Assembly: GCF_003097515.1 (NCBI RefSeq)
Contig: NZ_CP029188.1
Location: forward strand, 5,686,531 to 5,750,530
Direction of reading: 5' to 3'
DNA length: 64,000 nucleotides
Source of the DNA: Streptomyces tirandamycinicus
GTDB taxonomy: Bacteria; Actinomycetota; Actinomycetes; Streptomycetales; Streptomycetaceae
The notes under the pieces were generated by a model. That model was not told the origin of the DNA and searched no databases. It saw nothing but the letters and a program-made list of their open reading frames with translations. Of the stretch, positions 1-8,230 are shown piece after piece. Both the position numbers and the translations under genes were made by a program. How positions within the stretch are numbered: position 1 is the stretch's first letter; every line of letters starts with the position of its first letter.

Positions 1-1
1 T

Positions 2-175
2 GTGCCGTACGCCGGGGCCGCGCTGGCCGCGGGCTGCGCCGACCAGCCGCACCTCGCCCGCGAGACGAGGGACCTGGCCGGGCTCACCCTCGGCCGCTAC
101 GTGGAGCTGACCGCCGGGTCCAGGCTCGCGAACAGCGACACCTCGGCACCGTCCGGGTCGAGGACGATCGCGTAG
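2..175 (+). CDS. C-terminal end of an unidentified protein (5' truncated)
   Basis: An open frame enters at the window edge and runs to a TAG stop at 173-175. The visible peptide begins VPYAGAALAAGC and continues with helix-like, Ala/Leu-rich sequence, then a poorer stretch after about residue 38. I do not recognise the family. The last 79 bases overlap the 3' end of the convergent VOC gene, so the true gene may be read wrongly here or end in a shared terminus. Codon use in the first 110 bases is typical of a real gene of this genome (G/C at third positions); beyond that it is less clear. Confidence 0.3.
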   Translation: MPYAGAALAAGCADQPHLARETRDLAGLTLGRYVELTAGSRLANSDTSAPSGSRTIA

Positions 176-507
176 CGCTGGCCCCAGAACGCGTCCCAGG
201 GAGCGAGATGGCCGCGGTGTCCCGCGCCGACGAGCTCCCCGTACACCTTGTCCACCTCGGCGGGGCTGTCGCAGAGGAAGGCCAGCCCCACCCGGCCCCT
301 GCCCTCGGGCCGGGTCCAGCCCGGGTCGAAGGAGCGGACGGTGTCCTCGGTGTCGAACAGCACGCGGGGCCCGCCGGGCAGCACGGCCTCGACGTGCGGG
401 GCGGACTCCGCCCCCTCGGGGACGGCCAGGCCGAGCCGGCGGTAGAAGGCGAGTGAGGCGGCCATGTCGGAGACGACCAGGCCGACGGCGTCGAGTCGTG
501 GAGTCAT
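97..507 (-). CDS. VOC family (glyoxalase/bleomycin-resistance fold) protein
   Basis: A 136-residue cytoplasmic protein of single-domain VOC type. The N-terminus (LDAVGLVVSDMAASLAFYRR) is the classic first beta-alpha unit of the fold, and the C-terminus carries the second-half pattern AIVLDPDGAEVSLFA. Such proteins form metal-binding dimers used in lyase, isomerase or dioxygenase chemistry, or bind drugs; substrate cannot be read from sequence. The ATG start fits the fold beginning within three residues. The stop lies inside the end of the convergent upstream frame. Nothing nearby points to a pathway. Confidence 0.85.
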   Translation of the reverse strand: MTPRLDAVGLVVSDMAASLAFYRRLGLAVPEGAESAPHVEAVLPGGPRVLFDTEDTVRSFDPGWTRPEGRGRVGLAFLCDSPAEVDKVYGELVGAGHRGHLAPWDAFWGQRYAIVLDPDGAEVSLFASLDPAVSST

Positions 508-693
508 GGGACCACCGTAGGGCGATCCGGTCGGGGGCGTCTTGAAGGAATCGGACGTCGTCGCCGGAGCCGTACGCCGTGTCTCCCGGTCTCCCGCGCG
601 CGGCGGCCGTGCGGGCCGGGCCGACGGACTCCGTCACGGATTCGTAAGGGGCCGGGCGCGCGCCCGGGGGTCCCGCCGGACAAGACTGGGGGC

Positions 694-1656
694 ATGCAGA
701 ACATCCTGGTCGTCGACGACGATCCGACCGTCGCCGAAGTGGTCACCGGCTACCTGGAACGCGCCGGGTACGCGGTGGCGCGCGCCGCGGACGGGCCCGG
801 AGCACTGGAGGCCGCCGGGGAGCGGTGGCCCGACCTGGTCGTCCTCGATCTGATGCTTCCCGGCATGGACGGCCTGGAGGTGTGCCGCAGGCTCCGCGGC
901 CGGGGACCGGTCCCGGTCATCATGCTGACCGCCCGCGGGGACGAGGACGACCGGATCCTCGGTCTCGAGACCGGTGCGGACGACTACGTCACCAAGCCGT
1001 TCAGCCCGCGCGAACTGGTGCTGCGGGTGGAGTCCGTGCTGCGCCGCGGCCGGGCGGCCGCCGACGGCGCGGCGGTCGGGCCCGTGCTGAGCTGCGCGGG
1101 GATCACCGTGGACCCCTCGGCCCGCCGGGTCGTCAAGGACGGCGCGGAAGTCGGTCTCACCCTGCGGGAGTTCGACCTGCTCCTCCACCTCATGCGCCAC
1201 CGCGGCCTGGCCATCGGCCGCGAACGGCTGATGCGGGAGGTGTGGGGCTGGGACTTCGGCGACCTGTCCACCGTCACCGTGCATGTGCGACGGCTGCGCG
1301 GCAAGATCGAGGACGACCCCGCCCGGCCGCGCCTGATCCATACCGTCTGGGGCGTCGGCTACCGCTTCGACGCACCCGGGGAACCGGAGGGGCGGGCACC
1401 CGGCGGCGGGAGACTGGAAGCCGGAAGATGGGAAGCCGGAAGACCGGAAGAGCTGAAGCTTGAGGACCGGACGCCCGGAAACCTGAAGCGCGGAGACCTG
1501 AGGTCTGAAGATTCGAAGGCCGGAGACCCGAAGGCCGGAGACCGGACGCCCGGAGACCGGACGCCCGGGGAACTGACACCGGAAGGGCGGTCCGGCGGCC
1601 GGGTGCCCGGCGGGAACGCCGCCGGCGAGGGTGCCGACCCGGCCGACAGGGGGTGA
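694..1656 (+). CDS. OmpR-family response regulator with long repetitive C-terminal tail
   Basis: The first half of a two-component system. The receiver domain (about residues 2-115) shows the acidic pocket DDD at 8-10, phosphoacceptor Asp52 in LVVLDLMLPG, Thr79 and Lys101 in YVTKPF. The winged-helix DNA-binding domain (about 130-228) ends with the usual GVGYRFD. Family members normally stop here near 225-235 residues; this one continues to 320 with a tail of degenerate Gly-Asp/Pro units (for example AGDRTPGDRT). An ATG preceded by CTGGGGGC was taken as start. Its stop overlaps the start of the histidine kinase gene by four bases (GTGA), so the pair is translationally coupled. Confidence 0.93.
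   Translation: MQNILVVDDDPTVAEVVTGYLERAGYAVARAADGPGALEAAGERWPDLVVLDLMLPGMDGLEVCRRLRGRGPVPVIMLTARGDEDDRILGLETGADDYVTKPFSPRELVLRVESVLRRGRAAADGAAVGPVLSCAGITVDPSARRVVKDGAEVGLTLREFDLLLHLMRHRGLAIGRERLMREVWGWDFGDLSTVTVHVRRLRGKIEDDPARPRLIHTVWGVGYRFDAPGEPEGRAPGGGRLEAGRWEAGRPEELKLEDRTPGNLKRGDLRSEDSKAGDPKAGDRTPGDRTPGELTPEGRSGGRVPGGNAAGEGADPADRG
1400..1620 (+). repeat. Degenerate short tandem repeats inside the response regulator 3' end
   Basis: The sequence is built from imperfect 15-18 bp units such as GGAAGCCGGAAGA and GGAGACCGGACGCCC. They encode the low-complexity tail that follows the DNA-binding domain. The reading frame is kept to the stop, so the expansion is in-frame. Confidence 0.75.
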
Positions 1657-2771
1657 GCGCCGTGCGCGACGTGCTCCTGATCGCCCTCATCGCGTTCCTC
1701 GGCGCGGCCGCGGCCGGCCTGGCCGGTGCTGTGGTGCTGCGGATGCTGCGCCGGCGGTCCGTCACCGTCTCGCTGACCGTGGTCGCCGGTGTCACCGTCA
1801 TGGCCATGCTCGCCGGGACCCTCGCGGTCGCCCGGGCGATGTTCCTGTCCCCGCACGACCTGACCGTCGTCACCACCGTCGTCGCGATGGCCGCGGTCGT
1901 GTCCCTCGCCACGGCCCTGCTGCTCGGCCGGTGGGTCGTCGCCCGCAGCCGCGAACTCGCCCGCGCCGCCCGCACCTTCGGGGAGGACGGCAGCTTCGCC
2001 GCCCCCGGACGGGAGGCCACGGCCGAACTCGCCGAGCTGGGGCGGGAACTCGCCGCAACCAGCGCCAGGCTCGCCGAGTCCCGTGAGCGGGAACGCTCCC
2101 TGGAAGCCTCCCGGCGGGAACTCGTCGCCTGGATCTCGCACGATCTGCGCACCCCGCTCGCCGGGCTGCGGGCCATGTCGGAGGCGCTGGAGGACGGCGT
2201 CGTACCGGACCCCCAGCGGTACTTCCGGCAGATCCGCGCCGAGGTCGAGCGGATGAACCGGATGGTCGGCGACCTCTTCGAGCTGTCCCGCATCCACGCG
2301 GGCGCCCTCGCCCTCACGCCCACCCGGATCTCCGCGCACGACCTGGTCGGCGAGGCGCTCGCGGGCGTCGGACCGCTGGCCCGGGAGCACGGAGTGCGGC
2401 TCGTCGGTGCCCGGGTCGAGCCGGTGCCGATCGAGGTCGACGCCGAGGAGATGACGCGGGTCCTGGCCAATCTCCTGGTCAACGCGATCCGGCGGACTCC
2501 GGCGGACGGCACGGTCGCGGTCGCCGCCGAACGCCACGAGGACTCCGTGGTGCTGTCCGTGACCGACGGCTGCGGCGGTATCCCGGAGGAGGACCTGCCC
2601 CGGGTCTTCGACACCGGCTGGCGCGGCACCGAGGCCCGCACCCCTCCCGCGGGAGCGGGCCTCGGACTCGCCATCGTCCGGGGCATCGTGGAGGCCCACG
2701 ACGGCCGGGCCGGGGTGCACAACGTGTCGGGCGGCTGCCGCTTCGAGGTGACCCTGCCGACCGCTCCGTGA
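1653..2771 (+). CDS. Sensor histidine kinase
   Basis: A 372-residue membrane sensor kinase, the partner of the preceding response regulator. Hydrophobic segments lie at about 5-29, 38-60 and 71-92, so little extracellular sequence is available for ligand sensing. The HisKA box is WISHDLRTPLAG with the phosphorylated His near 163. The ATPase domain has the N box (NLLVNAIRRTP), the G1 box (DGCGGIPEEDL), F box (RVFDTGWRG) and G2 box (GAGLGLAIV). The GTG start overlaps the regulator's stop (GTGA). The signal sensed is unknown. Confidence 0.93.
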   Translation: MSAVRDVLLIALIAFLGAAAAGLAGAVVLRMLRRRSVTVSLTVVAGVTVMAMLAGTLAVARAMFLSPHDLTVVTTVVAMAAVVSLATALLLGRWVVARSRELARAARTFGEDGSFAAPGREATAELAELGRELAATSARLAESRERERSLEASRRELVAWISHDLRTPLAGLRAMSEALEDGVVPDPQRYFRQIRAEVERMNRMVGDLFELSRIHAGALALTPTRISAHDLVGEALAGVGPLAREHGVRLVGARVEPVPIEVDAEEMTRVLANLLVNAIRRTPADGTVAVAAERHEDSVVLSVTDGCGGIPEEDLPRVFDTGWRGTEARTPPAGAGLGLAIVRGIVEAHDGRAGVHNVSGGCRFEVTLPTAP

Positions 2772-2978
2772 CACCCGCGGCAGACCTGCCGCCCGCTCCG
2801 TGAGGCCGGCGGCAGTCTGGCCGGCCGCTCCGTGACACCTGCGGCGGCGGCCCTCTCGTGTTGCGCTGCCGGGCATTCCGGACGGGCGTCTCCCGAGCCG
2901 AGTGTCAGTGCCGTGCGGCAGGCTGGCATACGCACCGTCACATGTGACGCGAGACGACTCGAGAGGAACGGCCGACCG

Positions 2979-3278
2979 ATGAGTGCCACCGCAGTGATGA
3001 CGTCCCGTGAACGAGCCGCCGCCCAGGCGTATGTGCGGCTTCTCGGCGCCGTGCGAGCCGCGCTCGCCGAACCACCCGGAGACGGCGCCCCGCCGCCCGT
3101 GCTGCTCAGCGCCCCCATGGCGGAGGCGGACGAGGCCCTCGCCGCGGCCGGTCTCGCCGGCAACGAGCAGGCGCTGTTCGGGCTGGTGACGGGGCTGCAC
3201 CGCACGGCCCCGCCCGGCACGGCGGCGCACCGCGTTCCGCGCCCGGCGCGCGTCAGGCGTCGTGGCGCAGGGGCGTGA
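2979..3278 (+). CDS. Small hypothetical protein
   Basis: A 99-residue frame starting at an ATG after GAGAGGAACG, a reasonable ribosome binding site. The first 70 residues look like a real helical protein (for example AYVRLLGAVRAALAEPP), while the last 25 are Pro/Arg/Ala-rich and overlap the 3' end of the convergent cupin gene by 26 bases. I do not recognise the family. An in-frame upstream extension is open to 2832, but it crosses repetitive intergenic sequence and is unlikely to be translated. The genuine protein may be real with a recently shifted stop. Confidence 0.5.
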   Translation: MSATAVMTSRERAAAQAYVRLLGAVRAALAEPPGDGAPPPVLLSAPMAEADEALAAAGLAGNEQALFGLVTGLHRTAPPGTAAHRVPRPARVRRRGAGA

Positions 3279-3813
3279 GCTGCTCGATGTCGTAACGGGA
3301 CCGGAGTTCGGCGATCGCCTCGTGGTCGGGCGGGCCGGTCCTGCCGAGGATGCCGATCAGCTCTTCGAAGTACCGTTCGTGGTCGGGCGGCGGGGACGCC
3401 TGGAAGAACATCTTCGCCGGCTTCCCCGTCCGGTTGGCGAACGCGTGCGGGCAGCCGGGCGGCACGACGACGACCGTGCCCGGGCCCGCCCGCACCGGAC
3501 GCCGGCCTGACGGGGACTCCCAGCCCCGCCAGTCGCCGCCGGTGCGCACCCGCGGCTCGAAGGCGAGCATCTCCAGCTCGCCCTCGAGCACGTAGAAGAG
3601 CTCCTCGCTGCGGGCGTGCACATGGGCCCCGACGTCGAACCCGGGAGGCACCACCACCTCGAAGCTGGACGACACACGGGAGTGCTCGCCGGTGACCTTG
3701 AACGTGACCTCCTGGGCCGCCGCGCGCAGCGTACGGCCGTGACCCGGGGGCACCAGCAGCCCCTCGGCCGACGCGGTGTACGCGCCTTCCGGCGCCCGGA
3801 CATGGGAGGTCAC
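3253..3813 (-). CDS. Cupin-domain quinone-forming monooxygenase-like protein (MomA-like)
   Basis: A 186-residue cupin. The metal-binding motifs are visible: the first cupin motif in VGAHVHARSEELFYVLEGEL (two His, one Glu) and the second in VVVPPGCPHAFANRTG. In S. coelicolor the cognate gene beside rppA and CYP158A2 encodes a cupin reported to oxidise tetrahydroxynaphthalene to flaviolin, and the same role is inferred here from position. The GTG start overlaps the P450 stop by four bases (GTGA), so it is the third gene of the rppA operon. A start at an internal Met would lose N-terminal strands. Confidence 0.82.
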   Translation of the reverse strand: MTSHVRAPEGAYTASAEGLLVPPGHGRTLRAAAQEVTFKVTGEHSRVSSSFEVVVPPGFDVGAHVHARSEELFYVLEGELEMLAFEPRVRTGGDWRGWESPSGRRPVRAGPGTVVVVPPGCPHAFANRTGKPAKMFFQASPPPDHERYFEELIGILGRTGPPDHEAIAELRSRYDIEQLTPLRHDA

Positions 3814-5102
3814 CAGACCACCGGCAGTCCCTCGGGCCCCCGGATCAACGCGCCCGGCCGCCAACGCAGTTCCTCCTCCGGAACGGCCAGACGCATCCCC
3901 GGGAGGCGGTCGACCAGGGCGGAGAACAGCAGCTCGGTCTCCAGCCGGGCGAGCAGGGCCCCGACGCAGTAGTGGGGGCCGTAGCCGAACGCCACATGCG
4001 GATTGGGGCTCCGGTCCAGCACGATCCCGTCCGGGTCGGCGAAGACCTCCGGGTCCCGGTTGGCGGCGAGGTAGGAGACGTAGACGGCCTCGCCCCGGCG
4101 GATCTCCTGGCCGCCGACGGTCAGGTCCTCCGTCGCGATGCGGCACAGCCCGACTCCGTTGCGGTGCGGTATCCACCGCAGCAGTTCGTCGACGGCCGTG
4201 GCACGCACCCCGGGGTCGCCGCGCAGCCGGTCCATCAGTTCGGGTCTGGTCAGCAGGAGGTACGCCATGTTCCCGGTGTTGTTGGTGACCGCCTCGCCCC
4301 CGATCTGGACCAGCAGCGCCAGCCCGACGGCCTCCGCACCGGTGATCTCGCCGTCGGCGACGGCCGCCGACAGCAGTGCGACCACGTCCTCGCCGCCGGT
4401 GCCGTGCCGCTCGGCCAGCAGCCGGGCGAAGTAGCCGCACATCGCGTTCCTGGCCCGCTCGCTGCGCTCGGCGCCCTCGGTGGAGGACAGGATGAGCGAG
4501 GTCCACTCGTGCATCGCCGGCCGGTCCGCGGCGGGCACGCCCATCAGTTCGCACACGACGGCCAGCGGGAACGGGGCGAGGACGCGTGCGACGAGGTCGG
4601 CCGGCGGCCCGTCGCGCAGGACCCCGTCGACGAGTTCGTCGAGCATGACCCGGGCACGTCCGCGCAGCCGCTCGACGCCGCGGGTGGTGAACGCGGGGGC
4701 CACGGCACGGCGCAGCCGGGTGTGGTCGGGCGGGTCCTCGAAGCCGACGGCCCCGTCCACGGGGATGAAGTGCGGCGCCAGCCGCGTGACGTCGCTGCCG
4801 ACGACCGCCCTGCGGCTGAAGCGCGGATCGTTGGTCACCGTCCGTACGTCCTCGTGGCGCGACACCAGCCAGGCCCACCCCTCGCCGTTGGGCAGCCTGA
4901 TCCGGCTCACGGGTCCCTCCCGCATCAGCGCCGCGAGGTCCGGGTCGAACTCCACACCGGGCAGGTCCCGCACCGGCCAGAAGCGGACCGGGGGCAGCGG
5001 TCCGGGCGTCTTCTGCGCGGTCGCGGTCGCGGTCGCTGTCGCGTTTGCGTTCGCGGTCGCGGCCCGTGCCCGTGCCGTCCTGGGGCAGGCGTCGTCGCGC
5101 AC
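3810..5102 (-). CDS. Cytochrome P450, CYP158A2-like (flaviolin/THN coupling)
   Basis: A 430-residue soluble bacterial P450. The heme loop is FGYGPHYCVG with the proximal Cys near 379; the ExxR motif is DELLRWIP in the K helix. The I helix reads IGGEAVTNN: the acid is kept but the usual Thr is replaced by Ala, as known for S. coelicolor CYP158A2, which couples flaviolin molecules into pigments. GTG at 5102 was chosen because GGGGAGG lies eight bases upstream and it begins two bases after the rppA stop. The N-terminus carries an odd Ala/Thr/Asn repeat (NANATATATA) before the P450 fold. Second gene of the rppA operon. Confidence 0.92.
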   Translation of the reverse strand: MRDDACPRTARARAATANANATATATATAQKTPGPLPPVRFWPVRDLPGVEFDPDLAALMREGPVSRIRLPNGEGWAWLVSRHEDVRTVTNDPRFSRRAVVGSDVTRLAPHFIPVDGAVGFEDPPDHTRLRRAVAPAFTTRGVERLRGRARVMLDELVDGVLRDGPPADLVARVLAPFPLAVVCELMGVPAADRPAMHEWTSLILSSTEGAERSERARNAMCGYFARLLAERHGTGGEDVVALLSAAVADGEITGAEAVGLALLVQIGGEAVTNNTGNMAYLLLTRPELMDRLRGDPGVRATAVDELLRWIPHRNGVGLCRIATEDLTVGGQEIRRGEAVYVSYLAANRDPEVFADPDGIVLDRSPNPHVAFGYGPHYCVGALLARLETELLFSALVDRLPGMRLAVPEEELRWRPGALIRGPEGLPVVW

Positions 5103-5104
5103 GG

Positions 5105-6181
5105 TCAGCACCTCCCCGCGGGGGCGGGCACCTCGGCCTCGGTCCAGCGGCCCAGGCTCATCTCGGCGGTGATGCCTGGCCCGAAGCCGGCGAGGATGCC
5201 GCGCGCGGCGTGCCGGGTCGAGCCCTCGTCGAACAGTCTGCGCAGGGCGTCGAGGACGACCGCGCTGGCGATGTTCCCGTACTGGGTGAGCGTGGCCCGG
5301 CTGAACCGGAACGCCTCGGACGGCACCCCCAGGTACTTCCCCAGGTCGTCGAGGATGCGCGGACCGCCCGCGTGGATGATGTAGAAGTCCAGCGAGGCGG
5401 CGTCCCAGCCGTGTTCGGCCGCGAGCGCCCTGAGCGCCGGCGCCAGCGGTTCCATGGTGCCCGGAACCCGCCGGTCCAGCTTGAAGTGGAAGCCCGTCGA
5501 GCGCACGTCGTACGCGATCCAGTCCTCGGTGTCCCGCACCAGATAGGAGCCGTTGCGCTCCAGGGCGACACCGCGCCCGCCGCGGCCGCGCACCACGGCG
5601 GCGGCGAGTCCGTCGCCGAACAGCCCGTTGGACAGCAGGTTTCCGACGTCCAGGTCGGTCGGCTGGTAGCACAGCGAGCAGAACTCGCAGGCCACCACAA
5701 GGGCGTTGGCCTCCGGGTACGCCGTGCAGAAGTCATGGGCCCGGTTGACCGCCGCCCCGCCAGCCGCACAGCCGAGCTGGGCGATCGGCACCTGGCGCGC
5801 GTCCGTGCGGAAGCCCATGGAATTGATCAGCCAGGCGGTGAGCGACGGCATCATGAAGCCGGTGCACGACACATAGATGATCACGTCTATGTCGACGGGC
5901 CTGAGCTCGGCGTCGGCCAGCGCCCGCTCGATGACGGCGGGCACCCGGGCCTTCGCCTCGGACTCGTAGACGGCGTTGCGGTGTTCGAAGCCGGGATGCC
6001 TCAGGGTCTCCTCGATCGGCTGCAGCAGATGCCGCTTCTCCACCCCGGTGTTCCGGATCAGGCGCAGCGCCAGGTCCAGTTGTGGATGGTCCGCGTGAAC
6101 GGTCCGCGCCAGGTCCAGCGTCTGCTCCATGGTGATCACGTGTTCGGGTACGGACACCGCCGGTCGGCACAGAGTGGCCAT
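5105..6181 (-). CDS. rppA: Type III polyketide synthase, 1,3,6,8-tetrahydroxynaphthalene synthase
   Basis: A 358-residue chalcone-synthase-fold enzyme that condenses five malonyl-CoA into tetrahydroxynaphthalene. The catalytic triad falls at the same numbers as in characterised RppA proteins: Cys138 (QLGCAAGG), His270 (FYIIHAGG) and Asn303 (LTQYGN). The pocket residues Cys106 (VSCTGF) and Tyr224, known to matter for malonyl priming in RppA, are also at the expected positions. The ATG start follows AAGGG at a somewhat long spacing. It heads the leftward operon rppA-P450-cupin and faces a second P450 across a repeat-bearing divergent promoter. Confidence 0.97.
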   Translation of the reverse strand: MATLCRPAVSVPEHVITMEQTLDLARTVHADHPQLDLALRLIRNTGVEKRHLLQPIEETLRHPGFEHRNAVYESEAKARVPAVIERALADAELRPVDIDVIIYVSCTGFMMPSLTAWLINSMGFRTDARQVPIAQLGCAAGGAAVNRAHDFCTAYPEANALVVACEFCSLCYQPTDLDVGNLLSNGLFGDGLAAAVVRGRGGRGVALERNGSYLVRDTEDWIAYDVRSTGFHFKLDRRVPGTMEPLAPALRALAAEHGWDAASLDFYIIHAGGPRILDDLGKYLGVPSEAFRFSRATLTQYGNIASAVVLDALRRLFDEGSTRHAARGILAGFGPGITAEMSLGRWTEAEVPAPAGRC

Positions 6182-6532
6182 GTTGGTGCGCCCTTCTCTC
6201 GCGTTCCCCTCCCAAAGGATCCGGGAGGTCACCCGTTCGCGCCCGCCGAGGAAAGCCCTGGCTGCTGGTCCGTCCGGGTGACGGCGGCCGGTGCCCGCCC
6301 GGCGGCGCGGCGACCCGTGGGGGCGGGTCCGTCCGGGTGACGGCGGACGGGTGGCCGCCCCGCGGCGCTGCCGCCGACGGGGCTGGTCCGTCCGGGTGAT
6401 GGCGGGCCGGCGGCGTCCCGATCGCACGGCGGCCGGGAAGGGATGCCGTAGCCGTTCAACGCCGCCCGCTCCGCTCACCCGGCGTGACCGGGGGCCGCGG
6501 CGGAGCCGGGCGCCGGACGTGGGGAGCCGAAC
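6182..6532. repeat. Divergent rppA/P450 intergenic region with three 60-bp tandem repeats
   Basis: About 350 bases without a gene. A core of GGTCCGTCCGGGTGACGGCG recurs at about 6267, 6327 and 6386 (the last with GTGAT), giving three imperfect units of roughly 60 bp between 6260 and 6410. No clear -10/-35 pair stands out. Both promoters of the pigment locus must lie in or beside these units. Confidence 0.75.
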
Positions 6533-7783
6533 GTGAAGACGTCAGAACCCGGGACACCGGCCGCGGCGGCCGATTCCGGCCCGCCGGAGGACGAGGGCGT
6601 TCGCCGGTGGGGCCTCGAGGACCTGGCGGCCCTGGACTTCGACCCGTTCCTGACCGCGGTCCTCCGCGAGGAGCCGGTGGCGCGCATCCGGCTTCCCTAC
6701 GGTGAGGGCACCGCCTGGCTCGTGACGCGCCACGACGACGTCAAGTCGGTCGCGTCGGACCCCCGGTTCAGCCGCCGGGCACTCGCCGACCGCGACGTGA
6801 CCAGCGGTTCCCCCCATGCCATCGCCGCACGGCACGCCTCCCTCAACTACACGGACCCGCCGCGTCTGACGGCCATGCGCCGGGTCGTCGCCCGCGCCTT
6901 CACCGGCGGCGCCATGGAGCGGCTGAGACCCCTGGCCCAGCGGACCGCGGACGAACTGCTGGACGAGATGGAACGGCACGGGCCGCCGGCCGATCTGGTG
7001 CGGCACCTGCACGGGCCGTTCCCGCTGTCCGTGGTGGGCGACCTGCTCGGACTGCCGGAGGAGGACCGCACCCGGATGGTCCACTGGACGGACGTCATCA
7101 TGACGCCGGCCCCGGCCCCGGCCCGCAGCCGGCAGGGCAGGAGGTCGGTCCGCGAGGTCGTCGAGGCCCTCCTCGCCCAACGCCGCGCGGAGCCCGCGCA
7201 CGACCTGGCCGGTGTGCTCGCGGCCGCCGCCGCCGACGGGGAGATCAGCGACGACGAGGCGCTGTCGATGGCGACGGCGATCCTGGTGAGCGGGGCGCAC
7301 GCGGTCCGCAACAACAGCGCAAACATGGTGTACGCGCTTCTCACCCGTCCGGAGCAACTGGCCCGGCTGCGGGCCGAGCCCGGACTGCTGCCGCGGGCGG
7401 TCGAGGAACTGCTGCGGTACATCCCGCACCGCAGCGGGGTGGGCCTGCCGAGGATCGCCACCGAGGACGTCGAGGTCGGCGGCGTACGCATCCGGGCCGG
7501 TGAGGCGGTCTACTGCTCCTACCTGGCCGCGAACCGGGACCCCGAGGTCTTCCCCGACCCGCACACACTGGACTTCGACCGCCCCGCGGTCCCGCACCTG
7601 TCGTTCGGGTTCGGCCCGCACCACTGCGTGGGCCCCATGCTTGCCCGGATGGAGTCCGAGGTGATGCTGGCGACGCTGCTGCGGCGCTATCCGCGGCTTA
7701 CCCTCGCGGTTCCGCCGGAGGAGATCGCCTGGCAGCGGGGCGCCCTGATCCGCGGGCCGAAGTCGCTCCCGGTGAGCTGGTGA
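6533..7783 (+). CDS. Cytochrome P450, second CYP158-like enzyme
   Basis: A 416-residue P450 whose body is alike to the operon P450 over the whole length (for example YIPHRSGVGL and YLAANRDPEVF against YIPHRNGVGL-type and identical blocks). The heme loop is FGFGPHHCVG with Cys near 365; ExxR is EELLRYIP. In the I helix (SGAHAVRNN) both the conserved acid and the Thr are absent. The GTG start follows GGGGAGC at good spacing. It probably acts on flaviolin or a related naphthoquinone, giving a different coupling or an alternative substrate. Seven bases separate it from the downstream epsilon-subunit gene. Confidence 0.91.
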   Translation: MKTSEPGTPAAAADSGPPEDEGVRRWGLEDLAALDFDPFLTAVLREEPVARIRLPYGEGTAWLVTRHDDVKSVASDPRFSRRALADRDVTSGSPHAIAARHASLNYTDPPRLTAMRRVVARAFTGGAMERLRPLAQRTADELLDEMERHGPPADLVRHLHGPFPLSVVGDLLGLPEEDRTRMVHWTDVIMTPAPAPARSRQGRRSVREVVEALLAQRRAEPAHDLAGVLAAAAADGEISDDEALSMATAILVSGAHAVRNNSANMVYALLTRPEQLARLRAEPGLLPRAVEELLRYIPHRSGVGLPRIATEDVEVGGVRIRAGEAVYCSYLAANRDPEVFPDPHTLDFDRPAVPHLSFGFGPHHCVGPMLARMESEVMLATLLRRYPRLTLAVPPEEIAWQRGALIRGPKSLPVSW

Positions 7784-7790
7784 GGCCGTC

Positions 7791-8036
7791 ATGGACGTGG
7801 ATCTGCGCATCGTGAGCGGCGCTCCGGACGCCGAGGAACTGGCCGCGGTGATGGCGGTGCTGACCGCCGTCGCCCACCGCCGCGGGGCGGCCCCCGCCGC
7901 CCCGGGCGGCGGCACACCGGACGGCCGCCCGCGACGGGCCCACTGGGACCGCACCTGGGGTACCGGCTTCCAGCCCTGCGGCTCGTGGCGGGAACGGGAC
8001 CGGACGGTGACCGCGTTCGACCCGGGCGGCCGCTGA
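7791..8036 (+). CDS. Acyl-CoA carboxylase epsilon subunit-like protein
   Basis: An 81-residue protein. The N-terminus (RIVSGAPDAEELAAVMAVLT) matches the helical motif of actinobacterial AccE/PccE epsilon subunits, which bind and stimulate the beta subunit of acetyl/propionyl-CoA carboxylase. The C-terminus is Trp/Arg-rich (WDRTWGTGF), also usual in the family. No beta or alpha subunit is near; it follows the second P450 by seven bases. A role in raising malonyl-CoA for the neighbouring RppA is an inference. The ribosome site is weak, so coupling to the P450 is likely. Confidence 0.7.
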   Translation: MDVDLRIVSGAPDAEELAAVMAVLTAVAHRRGAAPAAPGGGTPDGRPRRAHWDRTWGTGFQPCGSWRERDRTVTAFDPGGR

Positions 8037-8040
8037 CCGT

Positions 8041-8150
8041 GTTCCTCGGTGTCCGTCGGTGTCGCGCGGTGTCGCGCGGTGTCGCGCGGCGTCGCACGGC
8101 GTCCCACGGTGTACCTCGGCGCCTCTCCGCGCATCGCGGTGCTCCTCCGT
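8041..8150 (+). repeat. 10-bp tandem repeat array
   Basis: Roughly ten imperfect copies of the decamer CGGTGTCGCG follow the epsilon-subunit gene. The first units are nearly identical and later ones drift (CGGCGTCCCA, CGGTGTACCT). No coding function is seen. Confidence 0.8.
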
Positions 8151-8230
8151 GCATGAACGCGTACCGCCCGGGTACCCGGAGTCGGCGATCGTCCCCCGCG
8201 AAGGGGCGGCACCCCCGGCCGCCCCGCGCA

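Noticed and set aside
6260..6410. Possible CRISPR array from regularly spaced repeats
   Set aside because: Only three imperfect units, the 'spacers' are themselves related, and no cas gene is near.
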